Origin: Molossus alvarezi
Taxonomy: Eukaryota > Chordata > Mammalia > Chiroptera > Molossidae
DNA length: 64,000 nucleotides
Direction: 5' to 3'
Assembly: GCA_037176705.1 (NCBI GenBank)
Contig: CM073893.1
Location: forward strand, 19,716,074 to 19,780,073
Position 1 is the stretch's first letter; the number at the start of each line of letters is the position of its first letter. Positions 25,050-37,815 of the stretch are shown piece after piece. Made by a program: the position numbers and the translations under genes. The notes below the pieces were generated by a model. That model ran no database searches, was not told where the DNA came from, and was given only the letters and a program-made list of their open reading frames with translations.

Positions 25050-25960
25050 CTGTGAAGCACTGAAACCCCTCATACACACCTGGTGGGAGCACACATCAAC
25101 AGAATCACCTCGGCATCATCCAGTAAAGTTGAAGGAACATATCCCATGACACAGCAATTCTAATCCAAAGTATCTACCCTATTTAAATGGTAGTACTTGA
25201 GTGCAAGGAGACATGGATGAGAATGCTCAGAGCAGATGTATTCCACGAATTAAAATCCCCAGATGAATAACAATTAAATTCCACAATTAAGTGAATTTGT
25301 AAAAACCTGCTGATTGCTCATATAATAAAATACTATACAACAGTTCAATAAATTAACTATCGCTGTGCACACATGAATGCCTCTTATAAATATTATGTTG
25401 GTAAACATCGCCAGACATAAAAACACATTATATATGGATCCTTTTCTATAAATTTCCATGACAGATAAAATCAAGCAATAGTGTCCATGGGTATATATTT
25501 ATGTTGAGAAATTTTAAAGAAAAGGAAACAGTGAATTACCATAAAAGTAGAGATAGTAATTACCTTTGAAAGGGGGCACTGGAGTTGAAAAGGGATATGC
25601 AGGAGGGCTCCAGAGGCCAGAAGTGTTTTTTTTGTTGTTGTTTTTTTAAAAAAATATTTTTCCCCTTTATTGATTTTAGAGAGAAAGGAAAGGAGAGGGA
25701 GAGAGAGATAGAAACATTGATGAGAGAGAACATTGATTGGCCGCCTCCTGCACACCCCTCACTGGGGATTTGCCCTGACCGGGAATCAAACCAGCGACCT
25801 CTTGGTGCATGGGTCAACGCTCAACCACTGAGCCACCCTGGCTGGGCTAGAAGTATTTTATTTCTTGACCTGATCAGGGGTTTACTTTATATTAAAAAAT
25901 TAAACTGTACATTATGTTTAATATACTTTTCTACATGTGTTGTAGTTTGCAGTGAAGAGT
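25050..25960 (+). mobile_element. Old L1 3'-end relic around SINE 14
   Basis: Diverged ORF2 end (cccatgacacagcaattcta, atactatacaacagttcaat) and 3' UTR, interrupted by SINE 14. Confidence 0.6.
25630..25847 (-). mobile_element. Ves SINE 14, AATAAA tail
   Basis: Minus-strand head gcccagccagggtggctcag. It ends with tctaaaatcaataaa, and the degenerate flank agaagtgtttt/agaagtatttt suggests a duplication. Confidence 0.92.
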
Positions 25961-26369
25961 ATTAAAATGTCAAAAACTGCCTACAGAAAAAAGTAAATAT
26001 CTGGCCTAAAAAAATAGAGAGAGAGAGAGAGAGAGAGATTTAAGGGTCATCCTTTACATCATATACGAAAATTAACTAAAAATGGATAAAAGACCTAAAC
26101 ATAAGAGCTAAAACTATAAAGCTCTTAAAAGAAGACGGAGAAAACCTTCATGACTTTGGACTTGGCAGTGATTTCTTGAATATGACACCAAAAGCACAGG
26201 CAACAAAAGTAAAAATAGGTAAACTGGACTACATCAAAATGTAAAACTTCTGTGTATCAAAAGACACAACAGAGTAAAAAAGGAGAAAATGTTTGCAAAT
26301 CATGTATCTAACATTAATATTCAGAATAAATAAAAAACCAAAAATTAACAACAAAAAAACAAAGAAACT

Positions 26370-26371
<2 letters not shown>

Positions 26372-26405
<34 letters not shown>

Positions 26406-26487
26406 TATGTGCCCCTGGCAGGAATTGAACCCAGGACTCTCTGGTCCACAGGCTGACACTCAACTGCTGAGCCAAACTGGCCAGGGC
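26372..26487 (-). mobile_element. Ves SINE 15, head only with (CA)n tail
   Basis: Only the tRNA-like head (about 85 bp) is present, followed directly by an (AC)n tract. The whole is flanked by agaaactga at 26363-26371 and 26488-26496, so it inserted in this short form. Confidence 0.85.
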
Positions 26488-26946
26488 AGAAACTGACTTT
26501 TTCAAAGGATAAAGGACTTCAATAGACTTTTCTCCAAAGGAGAAATAAGCACCTGAAAAGATGCTCATCATTAATCATTAGGGAAACACACATCAAAACC
26601 ACAATGAGATACCACATGACAACCATTAGGATGATTACTATTTAAAAAAATAAAAACTAGAAAATAAGTGTTGCAAGATGTGGGAAAATTGGAATCCATA
26701 TGCACTGTTGGTGGGAATGTGAAATGGTGTAGCTCCTAAGGAAAATTGTATGGTGGTTCTTAAAAAAAATTTTGAATTACCATATGATCCAGTAATTCCA
26801 CTTTGGGGTATATATCCTAAATAACTGAAAGCAGTGTCTCAAAAACGATATTTGTACACTAATGTTCAAAGAAGCATTATGCACAGTAGCCAAGAGGTGG
26901 AAGCAACCCAGTATCTATCAATAGATAAATAAAAAAACAGAATGTG

Positions 26947-27203
26947 GCCCTGGCCGGTTTGGCTCAGCGGTTGGAGCGTCGGCCTGCGGTCCAGAGAGAC
27001 CCGGGTTCGGTTCCCGCTAAGGGCGCGTACCTCGGTTGCAGTTTGTCCCCGGCCCTGGTTGGTTGTGCGGGTGGCAGCCACTCGATGTGTTCCTTTCACA
27101 TCGATGTTTCTCTCTCTCTCTTTGTTCCTCTCTCTTCCTCCCACTCTACCTGAACAAAAAAAAATGGAAAAATGTCCTCGGGTGAGGATAAAAAAAAACA
27201 AAC
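26947..27203 (+). mobile_element. Ves SINE 16, hairpin tail
   Basis: Well-preserved copy flanked by aaaaaacagaatgtgg on both sides, inserted in an old L1. Confidence 0.95.
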
Positions 27204-27769
27204 AAAAAACAGAATGTGGTATAAACATACAATAGAATATTATTAAGCCTTAAAAAGGAATGAAATTACAACACATGCTGCAACATGGACGAATCTTGAG
27301 AACATTATGCTAAGTGCAATAAGCCAGTCACAAAGAGACAAAGACTGTATGATTGCACTTATATGAGGTACCCAGAGTAGATTCATAGAGACAGAAAGTA
27401 GAATAGTGGCTGCCAAGCGCCTAGAGAATGGGGTAATGGGGGAATGAGGAGCTGTTTAACAGACACAGAGTTCAGTTTTCTAAGATGAAAAGAGTTCTGG
27501 AGATAGATAGTGGTGATAGTTGTACAACAATGTGAATGTATTTAGCATTATTGAAAATGGTTAAAGTAAATTTTAAGTTATGTATATTTTACCACAATTT
27601 TTAAAAATGTAATCAAAAACGACTTAAGAAACAGCTAATTGCATTGTACGAATCTTATCTGAATACTGATTCGATCATACAAACTTAAAATAAAAGAACA
27701 CAAAAATATTTATAAGAGTCAGGAAATTTTAATGGTAGCTGTATGTTTAATGAATTAAGTTATTATGGA

Positions 27770-28010
27770 CCATTGGGGGGGGTGATATGGTAATGTGGTT
27801 GTCTTTTTCAAAAAAGAGTTCCTGTCTTTTAGAGATAAATACTACTATATTTCTAGATACAATAATTTGATGTCTGGAATTTGCTTCTACATATTCAGGG
27901 TTGGGGAGTAGATTGGAGAAAACTAGATTGGCTATGAGCCGATAATTATTGAAGTTAGTTGATAGGTACATCAGAGTTGCTTTTCCCCCATTATATATTT
28001 CTTAAAATAC
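27770..28010 (+). mobile_element. Old L1 3' UTR fragment
   Basis: Contains cctgtcttttagagataaat, ttgatgtctggaatttgctt and a gattggctatgagccgataa motif typical of old L1 3' UTRs. Confidence 0.7.
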
Positions 28011-29090
28011 TTCTTTGACTTCAATATGAATGGTATCAAATATTATTCTTTACTACTGGGTATGCAAATAGGAGTGATACTACATTTATCTCAATTTATT
28101 CTCAGCCCACAAGGGCATGCTTGTTTTCAACCTTGTCTAGCAAATCTGTTCCCTTATGTCAAGTACCATGGAACTAAATAGTTCTGTGCATTCCAGTTGC
28201 TTAGAAGCCAGCATAAATAGCCATATACTACATGGTATCACCAGCGCCTGTACACAGTCCAGAAATATCATTAGAAAACGGGAAACTAATGCCCGTGTCT
28301 GTCTGCTGAAGGATAGCCTGTAAGCCACAGAGTGTCACAAAATGGTGGGCTGATTATTGCCCTGCAAACAGGACAGCACTGTAGACACTGAGACTGTTTG
28401 GGGGTTAAATTTATCCATGAAGGAAACAGGGAGGCAATGTTTATACAAAATGGTAGGAAAATGGATACTAAATACATCATCCTGCTGCTTCAAACCATTG
28501 TCCCAAGAGCTAGTTACTGAATAAACAATTAGCTGTTCCCTATCATTTATTTCTAACTTTTACTTTGCATTTTAAAGTGTAGCATGATAAAAGACTTTGC
28601 CTAAATTTCCTCTAATGAGTTTTATATATTTGTACTTTTCTATATTCAAGTGTTTCTATTTTTTCGAAAAAAAAAAAAAAGTGTGATCAGTAATATTATA
28701 AACAAGCTTATCATGATTCTACCTTTGTTTTAGATTTAAAGTATCGAATGGCTCTAAAAGGCACATTTAAACTTTCCTATAGAGGGTTAAAGAAACTCTA
28801 GAAAAATATGATAGCCTTATTTAAACTGTGTTTTCTCTCCCTTTCTGTAGTCTCTCTTTGTACCCTTGCCCTCAACTTTCAGAATAGTCGGAAACCATTC
28901 TTGGCACATGTTTTACAACGGTGGGCATTTTTTGAATCTGATAAAGCCACATTAAGTGTAATGAAAAGATTGTTTAATTATTTCCTTCTGTCCATAGAGG
29001 GATTTTTTTTCCAAAATAGGTTAAGTTCACACAATGGTGATATATACAACTGAAGGTCAAAGATATTGAATTGAAGTCATGACTTGATAT
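28010..29090. other. No feature recognised
   Basis: AT-rich intergenic sequence with no named repeat. The small frame at 28808-29053 has no recognised similarity. Confidence 0.5.
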
Positions 29091-29094
29091 CAAA

Positions 29095-29210
29095 GTAGTT
29101 GAGTAACCTGAGGAAAGCCACTGAACTGACTAGAGCTTTGGACTCTTCATTATATATTGAGAATGTTCTAGAAGATGATCTTTAAGGAAACTTTCAGTTC
29201 TGTGCTTCTT
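29095..29210 (+). mobile_element. MIR SINE relic
   Basis: Degenerate MIR core: gagtaacctgaggaaagcca, then gactcttcatt and gatgatctttaaggaaac. Confidence 0.55.
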
Positions 29211-29599
29211 GGAATTAACTCATGTGATTAACAATTGCTCTAACACAAGATTGATAAATAACCCAAAACCCAATCTCCTCCATTACAGATTTTTATCTAC
29301 ATTTCCATTCTTTTACCTACTTGAAGTTAAAGACCCTGACTGCCAGTACCCCGAGAAAAGATAAACAGTAAAAAGGTAGTAAAACATAGAAAACATGCAA
29401 CATTTTTTTAATCTCTGAAAAATGGAAAACTTTCTATACTTTGTTTTCATATGCCAGAGTTTGCCTTGCTAAATATCAAAATCTCTCAAGAATTTTTAGC
29501 AACTACTAAGTTTTATCATGCTATCAAGTACACTCTTAACTGACTAGGTAGAATGGTCATGTTTGATATCAGTGCCACGGAATTCAGGAAGGAAATGAA

Positions 29600-29770
29600 T
29601 GTTAGGACTCTGGATTTAGAATCAGAAGACTTCAAGACTCTTTGAACTCCGAATTAAAAATACCAAGAGTCTGAGTTTCAATCCCCCCTTTTATAAAATG
29701 GGAATATAATACCTCCCTGACAAGGTCATTTTAAGGATTAGTAAAAAATTATGTAAAAGTAACAGCTACA
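29600..29770 (+). mobile_element. MIR SINE relic
   Basis: Contains tagaatcagaagacttcaag and ataaaatgggaatataatac, in MIR order. Confidence 0.65.
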
Positions 29771-30093
29771 TAACAGATGCTCAAACTATATTTTCTCCCT
29801 CCTTCCCTTCCCTCCTTCTTTCCAGTATCAATATATATATTTGCACCCCAAAAAGGACTTATTTGGATGATATTTAAAAGGGCAGTATAATCCAATAGGA
29901 GAGAGAAAGGAGAAAGTTTCAAGATTAATCAGCCAAAATAGAAAAAAAAACTAGAAAGGTAGATAACAAATGTAAATAGTAGTCATCTTTGGATTGTGGG
30001 GAATACAATTCCTTCTTATTTTCTTCTTTTTTGAAATCTATATTTTCTAATTTTCTCACAATGAATGTATTATATTCATAATTAAGAATTTTA

Positions 30094-30337
30094 GCCCTGG
30101 TCGGTTTGGCTCAGCAGTTGGAGCATCAGCCTGCGGTCCAGAGAGACCCGAGTTCGGTTCCCACTAAAGGCATGTACCTCGGTTGCAGTTTGTCCCCGGC
30201 CCTGATTGGGTCATGTGGGTGGCAACCACTCAATGTGTGCCTTTCACATAGCTGTTTCTCTCTCTCTCGCTCCTTCCCACTCTATCTGAACAAAAAATGG
30301 AAAAATGTCCTCGGGTGAGGATAAAAAAAAAAAAAAA
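30094..30337 (+). mobile_element. Ves SINE 17, left arm of an inverted pair
   Basis: Full-length copy whose A-tail runs directly into the T-run of SINE 18. Confidence 0.94.
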
Positions 30338-30568
30338 TTTTATTTTTTAATCCTCACCTGAGATATTTTTCCATTTATCTTCACATAGAGTGGGAGGAAG
30401 AGAGAAACAGCGATGTGAGTGAGACACATCAATTGGTTGCCTCCCACATGACCTCAACCAGAGCCAGAGATTGAACTGCAACCCAGGTACAGCCCTTGAC
30501 TGGAATCAAAACACAACTCTTTGGTCTGCAGGCAGTCGCTACAACCGCTGAGCCAAACCAGACAGGGC
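30338..30568 (-). mobile_element. Ves SINE 18, right arm of an inverted pair
   Basis: Minus-strand copy abutting SINE 17 tail to tail. The repeat aattaagaatttt flanks the pair as a unit, not each copy. Confidence 0.94.
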
Positions 30569-30990
30569 AATAATTAAGAATTTTAAATAAAATTAAATAA
30601 ACCTACCTGAATACATTAATCAAGCTGAACAGCTCTTCCTATTGATGTGATGCAGTAGGAAGATTTTAGCACAGCCAATGAAGTAGTCTTGCTTAAATAA
30701 ATAACCTGAATTAAATTCTTTCTTCACATTTATCAGTTTACAAAAAAATAAAAAATACAGGGGATAGGGGAACATTTAATATGACCATGGAAAATGAATC
30801 AAAAAAATCCAAAATTTTGGAAATTCTACAGGACACATGGCCCAACTTTTTAATCAATAAATGTAGTAGAGTGGAGATGGAGAGGAACTTAATAGATTAA
30901 AATAAACTTAAGGGATAGAGCAATCAAATGCAAAGTGTGGACCTTGCTTGAATCTGAATTCAAACATCTCAAGTATGAAAAGCCATTTTT

Positions 30991-31248
30991 GCCCTGGCCA
31001 GTTTGGCTCAGTGGTAGAGCATCGGCCCACGGACCAATGAGTTGCAGGTTCAATTCCAGCCAAGGGCATGTACCTTGGTTATGGTTTGTCCCTGGCCCTG
31101 TTTGGGGTCATGTGGGAGGCAACCAGTCAATGTGTCCCTCTCACGTTGATGTTTCACTCTCTCTCTCCCTTTCTCCCTCTCTCTCTTTCTCACTCTATTT
31201 GAAGATAAATGAATAAATATCCTCAGGTGAAGATTTAAAAATTTTTTT
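30991..31248 (+). mobile_element. Ves SINE 19, hairpin tail
   Basis: Flanked by aaaagccatt on both sides. Confidence 0.94.
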
Positions 31249-31249
31249 A

Positions 31250-32285
31250 AAAAGCCATTATTGAGCCAATGGAGGATAACCTAAACACAGATTTAGATGA
31301 CAAAAAATTACTGTTAATTTTAAGGATGAGGTTAACAGTATTGTGATTTTGTTTTAAAAAGACACAACATTTATACTGCAGTATTTATGGGTGAAATTGT
31401 TAATGGAGGGAAGTGTGCCTCATCTCTCTTGAGTGCTGCTGGGGTTGGGGTTTTTACAATATTCTGAGGAAAGGAATTTTCTGAGACTTGCACGGGAGGA
31501 TGAGATACAGTAGAAAGTTTTATTTCTATGGAATTACACCCCTGGGTTTCCAAAGTTCTATTTCCTTTTAGTTTGGTTATAGAAGTGCAGTTGGGGTTTT
31601 AGTAGAGCTAGAAGCAGAGCCAGTGTCCAGAGTTTTCCTTGCATGTTGGAGCTGGGTCCAGTTCAGCATCAGGCAAGCTGCAGTTCATTAGTCCATTGCG
31701 TGTGGGGTCCACATGGCCGTGGGCCACTTGGGAAAATTCAAGAGAACCAGGAGAGCAAGCTCCAAGCAACAGAGTCTCAAGAGTCCCGAAAACACAAGAG
31801 CTCCCTTGGTCTGGGGGATTATGTATTCCAATTCTTCATATTCTTGCAGTGGCCATGCTCATTCTGGCCAACCATCTCTGTCCCCAGGTGTGATTGACAG
31901 GCAAGTATCTTCCCTATGTCACTCCAACTTTGCTGGGCATGTGTCTATCTTCTTTATGTGGTTCCCTCCCCCAGTGTTAGGCAGAATATGCCTATAATAT
32001 CTGGCCTTCCCTTTGCTTCTTTTCTGATATTAATAACTAGTTAACTACAATGATACCATTATGATATAATATTTGAGAGTTGCTTTAAAATACTTCAGCA
32101 CAAATAAAAATAAAATAAGAAATAGATAAAATGAGGAAGAAAAAATATTGCTAATTGATAAAATTGAGTGATGGTCTCATGAGAATGTATTGCACCAATG
32201 TTTTTACTTTTGTGTTTATGTTAGAAAATCCCCATAATAAAAAATCAAAAATGCATGTGATCTTTAAAAATCAAAAAGGTAGTGG
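31250..32285 (+). mobile_element. Old L1 3' UTR split by an LTR
   Basis: Left part (to 31397) ends gtatttatgggtgaaat. The right part (from 32050) resumes with gatataatatttgagagttg and ends ccataataaaaaatc, as in old L1 3' UTRs. The 652 bp between are a separate insertion. Confidence 0.7.
31398..32049 (-). mobile_element. Solo LTR of an endogenous retrovirus (inferred)
   Basis: A 652-bp block interrupts an L1 3' UTR. On the minus strand it begins TGTAGTTAAC and ends CCATTAACA, the TG...CA ends of an LTR. An AATAAA (31524-31519) lies about 120 bp from its 3' end, as expected for the R region. The family is not recognised and the flanking duplication is not clean. No internal viral gene is seen beside it. 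Confidence 0.6.
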
Positions 32286-32289
32286 TTGG

Positions 32290-33690
32290 TGCGCAAATAT
32301 GTCTCTTCTGTTTCTGCTCTCTCCTTGCTGTACTCTCTGCCTGGTTCTCTGTTCTGGTCACACACCATGTGGCCATACAATCTGTACATCTAAGAAAGGC
32401 CAGGTGTTTCAAGGTCATTGCCAAGAGATCTACAATTTTTAACAATGATTGCAGGAAGCCCATGGCTTCTGGGGAAGGTATGACTCACAGAAGAGATCTT
32501 CCATTTTCTGGCTAAGGATTGATTTTTGTGAGGTAACAGGTCAAAAGGTCTTGTTTTAAGCTCATTGTTTTAAGTGAAATGTACTAACAGAGTCATCAAT
32601 GCTGAAACAAGGCAGTTTCTGCCAATTACCTTGTAGGGTTTTTGTGGAGTTTGTGTGTTTTGTTGTGTTGTTTAGGGTATGCTTTTAGTTTGAACTCCTT
32701 CTAGCTGTGACTTTTGTGTTCTGGTTTAAATTCTCCTTACCAACAATGCCTTGTGTGTGACTCTGTGATCAACCAGAGCTTGCCCTTGTCATGGCCCTTG
32801 TCCTTGGCCAAATACCCTCTGCCTAGAATTGATCTTTACCAGACTTGTTTAATTTAGCAAAGTCCTTCATAGGAGCCACATAAATTTTTGACTTGGAAGA
32901 TTCCATTTTTATGTATATGTGGTTTCTTAAAAAGCTGATTACTCTGTTTTCCAGGTTTTGTTATTTCTGACCAGAATGTGGTGTCAAATGCCCTTGTTCT
33001 TAAAAGAGCCTCAAAACCACCTTCCAGACCATGGTCTTAGAGAGTATTGGGTGAGAATGAGTGAGATATGCAAGATTCTCAACCCTCCTAAGCATGAACC
33101 TCTCCTTTTGCTCCAAACTGAGCTGACATAATATCCAACTGATATTGTATCAAATATCCTATCAAAATATGCAAAACAAATTTTGTTGTTTACATTTAAC
33201 AAAAAGAGATGATCTATAAAACAGTTTTATTAGTCAACATCTTTTCTTTTAGTGGAAGCAATGAGACTTACAGAGAGAGTGAAGCTTATTATTCTTTCAA
33301 CCTCCAACTGACAGAAATTACAAACTCCTTTAGGGCAGAGTTTAGCGCTACAATCTGCACACCTGGGTATTCACGGAATGTTACTTTTATTGATCACCAG
33401 GGAGTTAGATTTTTGGGGTCATCTACTTGAAAACATTTTACTACATAGAACACAATAGATAATTAGAATTACATATTTGAAGTATCTGATCTATTAAACA
33501 CTTGATAAAATTATTTATTGGAATGAATCAATGAGAAGAGGCTATACTTTCTATTTTGGGTTTCTGTAACATTTATACCCATCTAGACCTCAAAACATGC
33601 AGATTTTTGAACAAGCAGGACCTTTCTCAGAATGTTGTTTCCAAGAGGCCTTTTACTTGTGAATCAGTCTAAATTTCAATAAACTCTTTG
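32290..33690. other. No feature confidently recognised
   Basis: Mixed-composition DNA between an L1 and SINE 20. A short L2-like phrase (aactcctttagggcagag) occurs near 33325. No exon or pseudogene is apparent. Confidence 0.45.
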
Positions 33691-33692
33691 CC

Positions 33693-33935
33693 TTTTTTTT
33701 AATCCTCACCCAAGCATATTTTTCCATTTATCTTCAGATAGAGTGGGAGGGAGGGAGGGAGAGAGAGAGAAACTTCCATGTAAAAGAGACACATCAATTG
33801 GTTGCCTTCCATACGACCTCAACCAGGGCCCAGGACTGAACTGCAACCCAGGTATACACCCTTGACTGGAATTGAATCCACAACTCTTTGGTCCATGGAC
33901 TGACGCTCCAACTGCTCAGCCAAACTGGCCAGGGC
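33693..33935 (-). mobile_element. Ves SINE 20, hairpin tail
   Basis: Minus-strand head gccctggccagtttggctga. The plus strand starts with a T-run then aatcctcaccc. Confidence 0.93.
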
Positions 33936-34030
33936 AGCCTCTTTTATTCTCCAATGTTATTCGGCATTATCACATTCACAGGATTCCTATATTATATTAG
34001 AGGTAATTTGGACTTTACTTATTTATTTAT

Positions 34031-34257
34031 TTTTTTATCCTCACCCTAGGACATTTTCCCATTTTTTATTCAGATAGAGCAGGAGGGAGAGAGAAACATT
34101 GACGTGAAAGGGACACATAGAGTGGCTGCCACTCGCACGACCCAACCAGGGCTGGGGACAAACTACAACCAAGGTACGTGCCCTTAGCGGGAACTGAACC
34201 CAGGTCTCTCTGGACTGCAGGCTGATGCTCTAACCGCTGAGCCAAACCGGCCAGGGC
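34031..34257 (-). mobile_element. Ves SINE 21, hairpin tail
   Basis: Minus-strand head gccctggccggtttggctca. Flanks gtaatttggacttt/gtaatttaaacttt are a slightly diverged duplication. Confidence 0.94.
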
Positions 34258-34549
34258 CGTAATTTAAACTTTAGATATTAAAATAAGAATATAGATGTTT
34301 GGCTACTGAAAACACAATGTCCTGCTCACTTTCTTAACATGGCAACAAAATTAGTACCAAATTTGAGGTGTATGCAACATGCATTCCCATGGCCATTCCA
34401 ACCCCTAAATAAAATTCTGTAACTAAGAGGAAAGAAAAACACAAAAAGGGAGGTTTGGCTTAGTCTGACATTAGCCACTGAACTCTATATATTAATCTCA
34501 TTTTTTTTAATGAAGGAGAGAGACTACATAAAACAACATTAAATACACT

Positions 34550-35640
34550 GAACAAAATTAACTCAGTAAATATTTAGTCTAAGTACTGGGGATATAGTAG
34601 GAACAAAAAGCGTAAAATCCCTGTTCTTAGGGAATTTACATTTTACTTATGGAAACAGACAATAAAGTATGAAATAAATATATGTCAAGTGATGATAAAA
34701 ACCATGGAGAATATAAAGCATTGTAGTGGGTAATGGCCAGAAGGTCCCTAAGAGGGTAGACTAGAAAACTCAATCTTATTGGAGAACAGACATAGATGAA
34801 AGGAGACTGTCAAAGCCACAAGATACCCAGGCACAAGGCCTTATTATCCATCTCAATGTGTGGAGAATATTGATAAGATACTACAGTTTGTTTCTGGTTG
34901 CTGAATGGCTGGGTGTTGGGAAGCCAGGCAAGATCCAGTTCTGTGATCCTCTACCCTGGTGAACATATCACTCCAAGTGGGCTGTGGAGACCACCGAATC
35001 CCAGAGAAAACTTTGTAAGTATACAAGGAAGGCTGTGGGAAAGTGTCCCCAAACACTTTATTTGTTTATTCTTTTCATTGCCTATTAGCTGTTTCAGGAA
35101 TCTTGAGCCAAGTTCTAGCCATCTTTTCTGCCGAACTCAAACCTGAAGCAGTCAGTCTTCATGGTCTGGCCTGGGTAGGACTAAGTAAAAATACATACAA
35201 AGGCTTTGAGTGGTAGGACTTGCTGTAAGGTGGGATTCTTGGAGGCCAGATTACTTATGGCCTTGTAGTCAGTCCATCGTAAGAACTTTGGCTTTTATTC
35301 TGAATAGAAATACTAAGATTTGAACAGAGGAGTGACATGATGTCACTGAGATTTAGAAATGATCGCTCTATCTCCTCTGTTCAGAATAGGTTCCAGGGGC
35401 CAACACAGAAGCAAGAAGACCAGTTAGGAGGCTATTGCACTAATCCAAAGAAGAGATGATGGTGACTTTGACTAGTATGTTAGCAATAGAGAGAGAAGCA
35501 GCTGAATTCCTGATAATCAGTATTTTGAAGGTAGAGGGCACCAGATTTGCTGATAGATTAGAGGTGAGGTTTATGAAAAAGAGGAGTCAAGGATAACTCC
35601 ACCACATCTTCAGCCTGAGAAACTGGGTGAGTGTGTGTGT
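34550..35640 (-). mobile_element. Ancient L2-like repeat, copy 2
   Basis: Shares with copy 1 the order of tggggatatagtaggaacaa, ccctgttcttagggaattta, ggccttgtagtcagtcc, and gaccagttaggaggctattg with actccaccac-type ends. It is the longest of three copies. Confidence 0.55.
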
Positions 35641-36039
35641 GTGTGTGTAAAAAACCATGGGAGGGCTAGGTTTGAGGAGAAAATCAAACTGGCTTTGAAT
35701 ATGTCAAATCTGATCTGCCTGCTGGACAAGAAAAATGGGGATTTGAGAAGATAGCCACCTACATACCTTATGGGGAACATAAATTTGAAGGCACCAAACC
35801 ACAGAAGTTTATTTGAAAGAAGAAGTTATATACCTAGCTTGGTCTTCAATTCTAAAGCAATGGGAAATTAAAATGTTAAAGTTGTTTGAAGTGTTTATTA
35901 TTATAAATCTCATCATACTGGAATTGCTGTATTTTCATGTATTTCTTATACATACTTTACCTACTTCCCCTCTCATAAAGATATGAGGTTAACAATAAAA
36001 ATGCTCACAATTAAATTGCTAAACAAAGATTTTTAAAAA

Positions 36040-36500
36040 TTAGATGTCCACAAAAATTGTACATGAATGTTCATAGCAACTTTATTCATAGTAGCCAAAT
36101 GCTGGAAACAAACAAAATATTCATATGCAGGAGAAATGATCAACAAATTGTGGTATATTTAAAAAGTGAACTACTGCTCAGCAATTGCAAAGAAAGAACC
36201 ACTGATTCATTCAACATGAATGGCAGAAATGTTGAGAAAAAAGCCAGATTAAAAGATTATATACTGTATGACTCCATTCAAATAAAGTTCAGGAACAGCC
36301 AAAAACAAATATATGGCCATAGAAACTGGAAAGTAGTTGAACAGAGGGAGGTGTTCATTGGAAGGGGCCACAAGGAAATTTCTGGGGTGATGAAAATGTC
36401 CCAGTCATTAATATGGATGCATAAAATCATCAAAATTCATTGAATTGAATACTTATGTGCAGTTTGTTGCAGGTAAATTCTATCTAAAATACACAACAAA
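36040..36500 (+). mobile_element. Old L1 3'-end relic
   Basis: Contains gaatgttcatagcaacttta, tgactccattcaaataaagt and catcaaaattcattgaattg in L1 ORF2-end order. Confidence 0.75.
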
Positions 36501-37815
36501 ACATGAGGCAATTACTGAAAGGATTATATACAGAAAAATCTCTCCTAAAAGTAATCTAATTGAGCACAAAGTTTAATTCCAAGTTTCTCAGCAACCAAGG
36601 CAAAAGGGAAACAAATTTAGTTCTATTATCTAATAATAGCATGTATTAGAAGAGAAAAAATTAACACTAAATTTAAGAATATTTAGGTAAGAAACATTAG
36701 CTATTATGTAACATTTCACTAGCACATTCATAAGGCTCATTTTTATTTCTATCACTCCAACAAAAGCTAAGAGTCATGGTTTATAAAGGCATTTCTATGG
36801 GGAGCTAAATGAAGGCATTCAAGTAGCTTTCTAGTTTCAACTAGCTAGAGAGGAATACAAGTTTCTCAGATTTCACAGGCTCACCTTTCTTTGATGCCTC
36901 TGCTGGGTTTGTGACAGGAAATGGATATCGGATAATCAGGGGTTAACTGAAGTGTAATGTTCTCTGGGGTTATTAAAACCAACAATGTAGGATTTAACTA
37001 CTAAACTGGCATTTGGCTAATTATGTTTTGTTATAAGAAACACTCTTAAGAAACTGCCATATTCATACCCAAATCGAACACCTTGCCTGGCTCTACTTAG
37101 TTGTGTGCGGGGAGTGATTGATGGATCCCTTGATCCCTTGCATTCTGGAAACTCAGTTCTGTCCCCTCCCATGCTTCCCAGCAGGAGTATAACTGACAAG
37201 TCAGGCAGGGCAATACTTTTCTGTGCATGACTCCCTACTTTTGAGGCATTTAGCATCCTTGGCACCACCCATTAAATACTAATAGCATCCCCAGTTCTTA
37301 TGACAACCAAATATTCACCCTACATTTTAAAACTTACTACATTACTCCTTTGTTAATCACTCAGCCTTAAAAGAATGTTGCTATCTTTTTTAATGTAAAA
37401 GCATCTGCCCCCAATTCCACTCTGTAAAACACGCAAGAAAACATTATCTTGGTTTGGAACATTTGGTTAGATATATTATGTCATCCACTTCTGTCATATA
37501 AAACATCCTAATATGGCCCCCAGAACATTTTATTTAGAATAGGCTATGTCTGCACCATCGCCTGCCAGGATGAAATAACCTCCAAGTAAAACCCTCACCA
37601 GCTGAATGAGTTGATCCACAAAATGTAGTTCATTCAACAAATATTAATGGAATTGTTCATTCGAATGCTTAAGATTATCTGCTAAGAAATACTTTGGTTT
37701 TAATGAAGGTAATGTTGAACTGTTTTTTGTTTTCTGTCTATAGTTGACCAAGTTTATTCCTTCATTCACTGCCAAGTAGAGAGGACTAGTGATAAGCATT
37801 ATTAACAGTCGAGTG
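36500..37815. other. No feature recognised
   Basis: No interspersed repeat, exon or pseudogene that I can name. Confidence 0.5.

Larger units (their letters stand above)
26040..27610 (+). mobile_element. Old L1 3'-end relic around SINES 15 and 16
   Basis: ORF2 C-terminal sequence (tggataaaagacctaaacat, gaccaaaa-type motifs, ccatatgatccagtaattcc) and 3' UTR, with SINES 15 and 16 inserted. Confidence 0.8.

Noticed and set aside
26942..27235. Small arginine-rich open frames in SINEs (also near 6675, 13024, 24732, 47951)
   Set aside because: All are translations of the Ves tRNA-like head and recur with every SINE copy.
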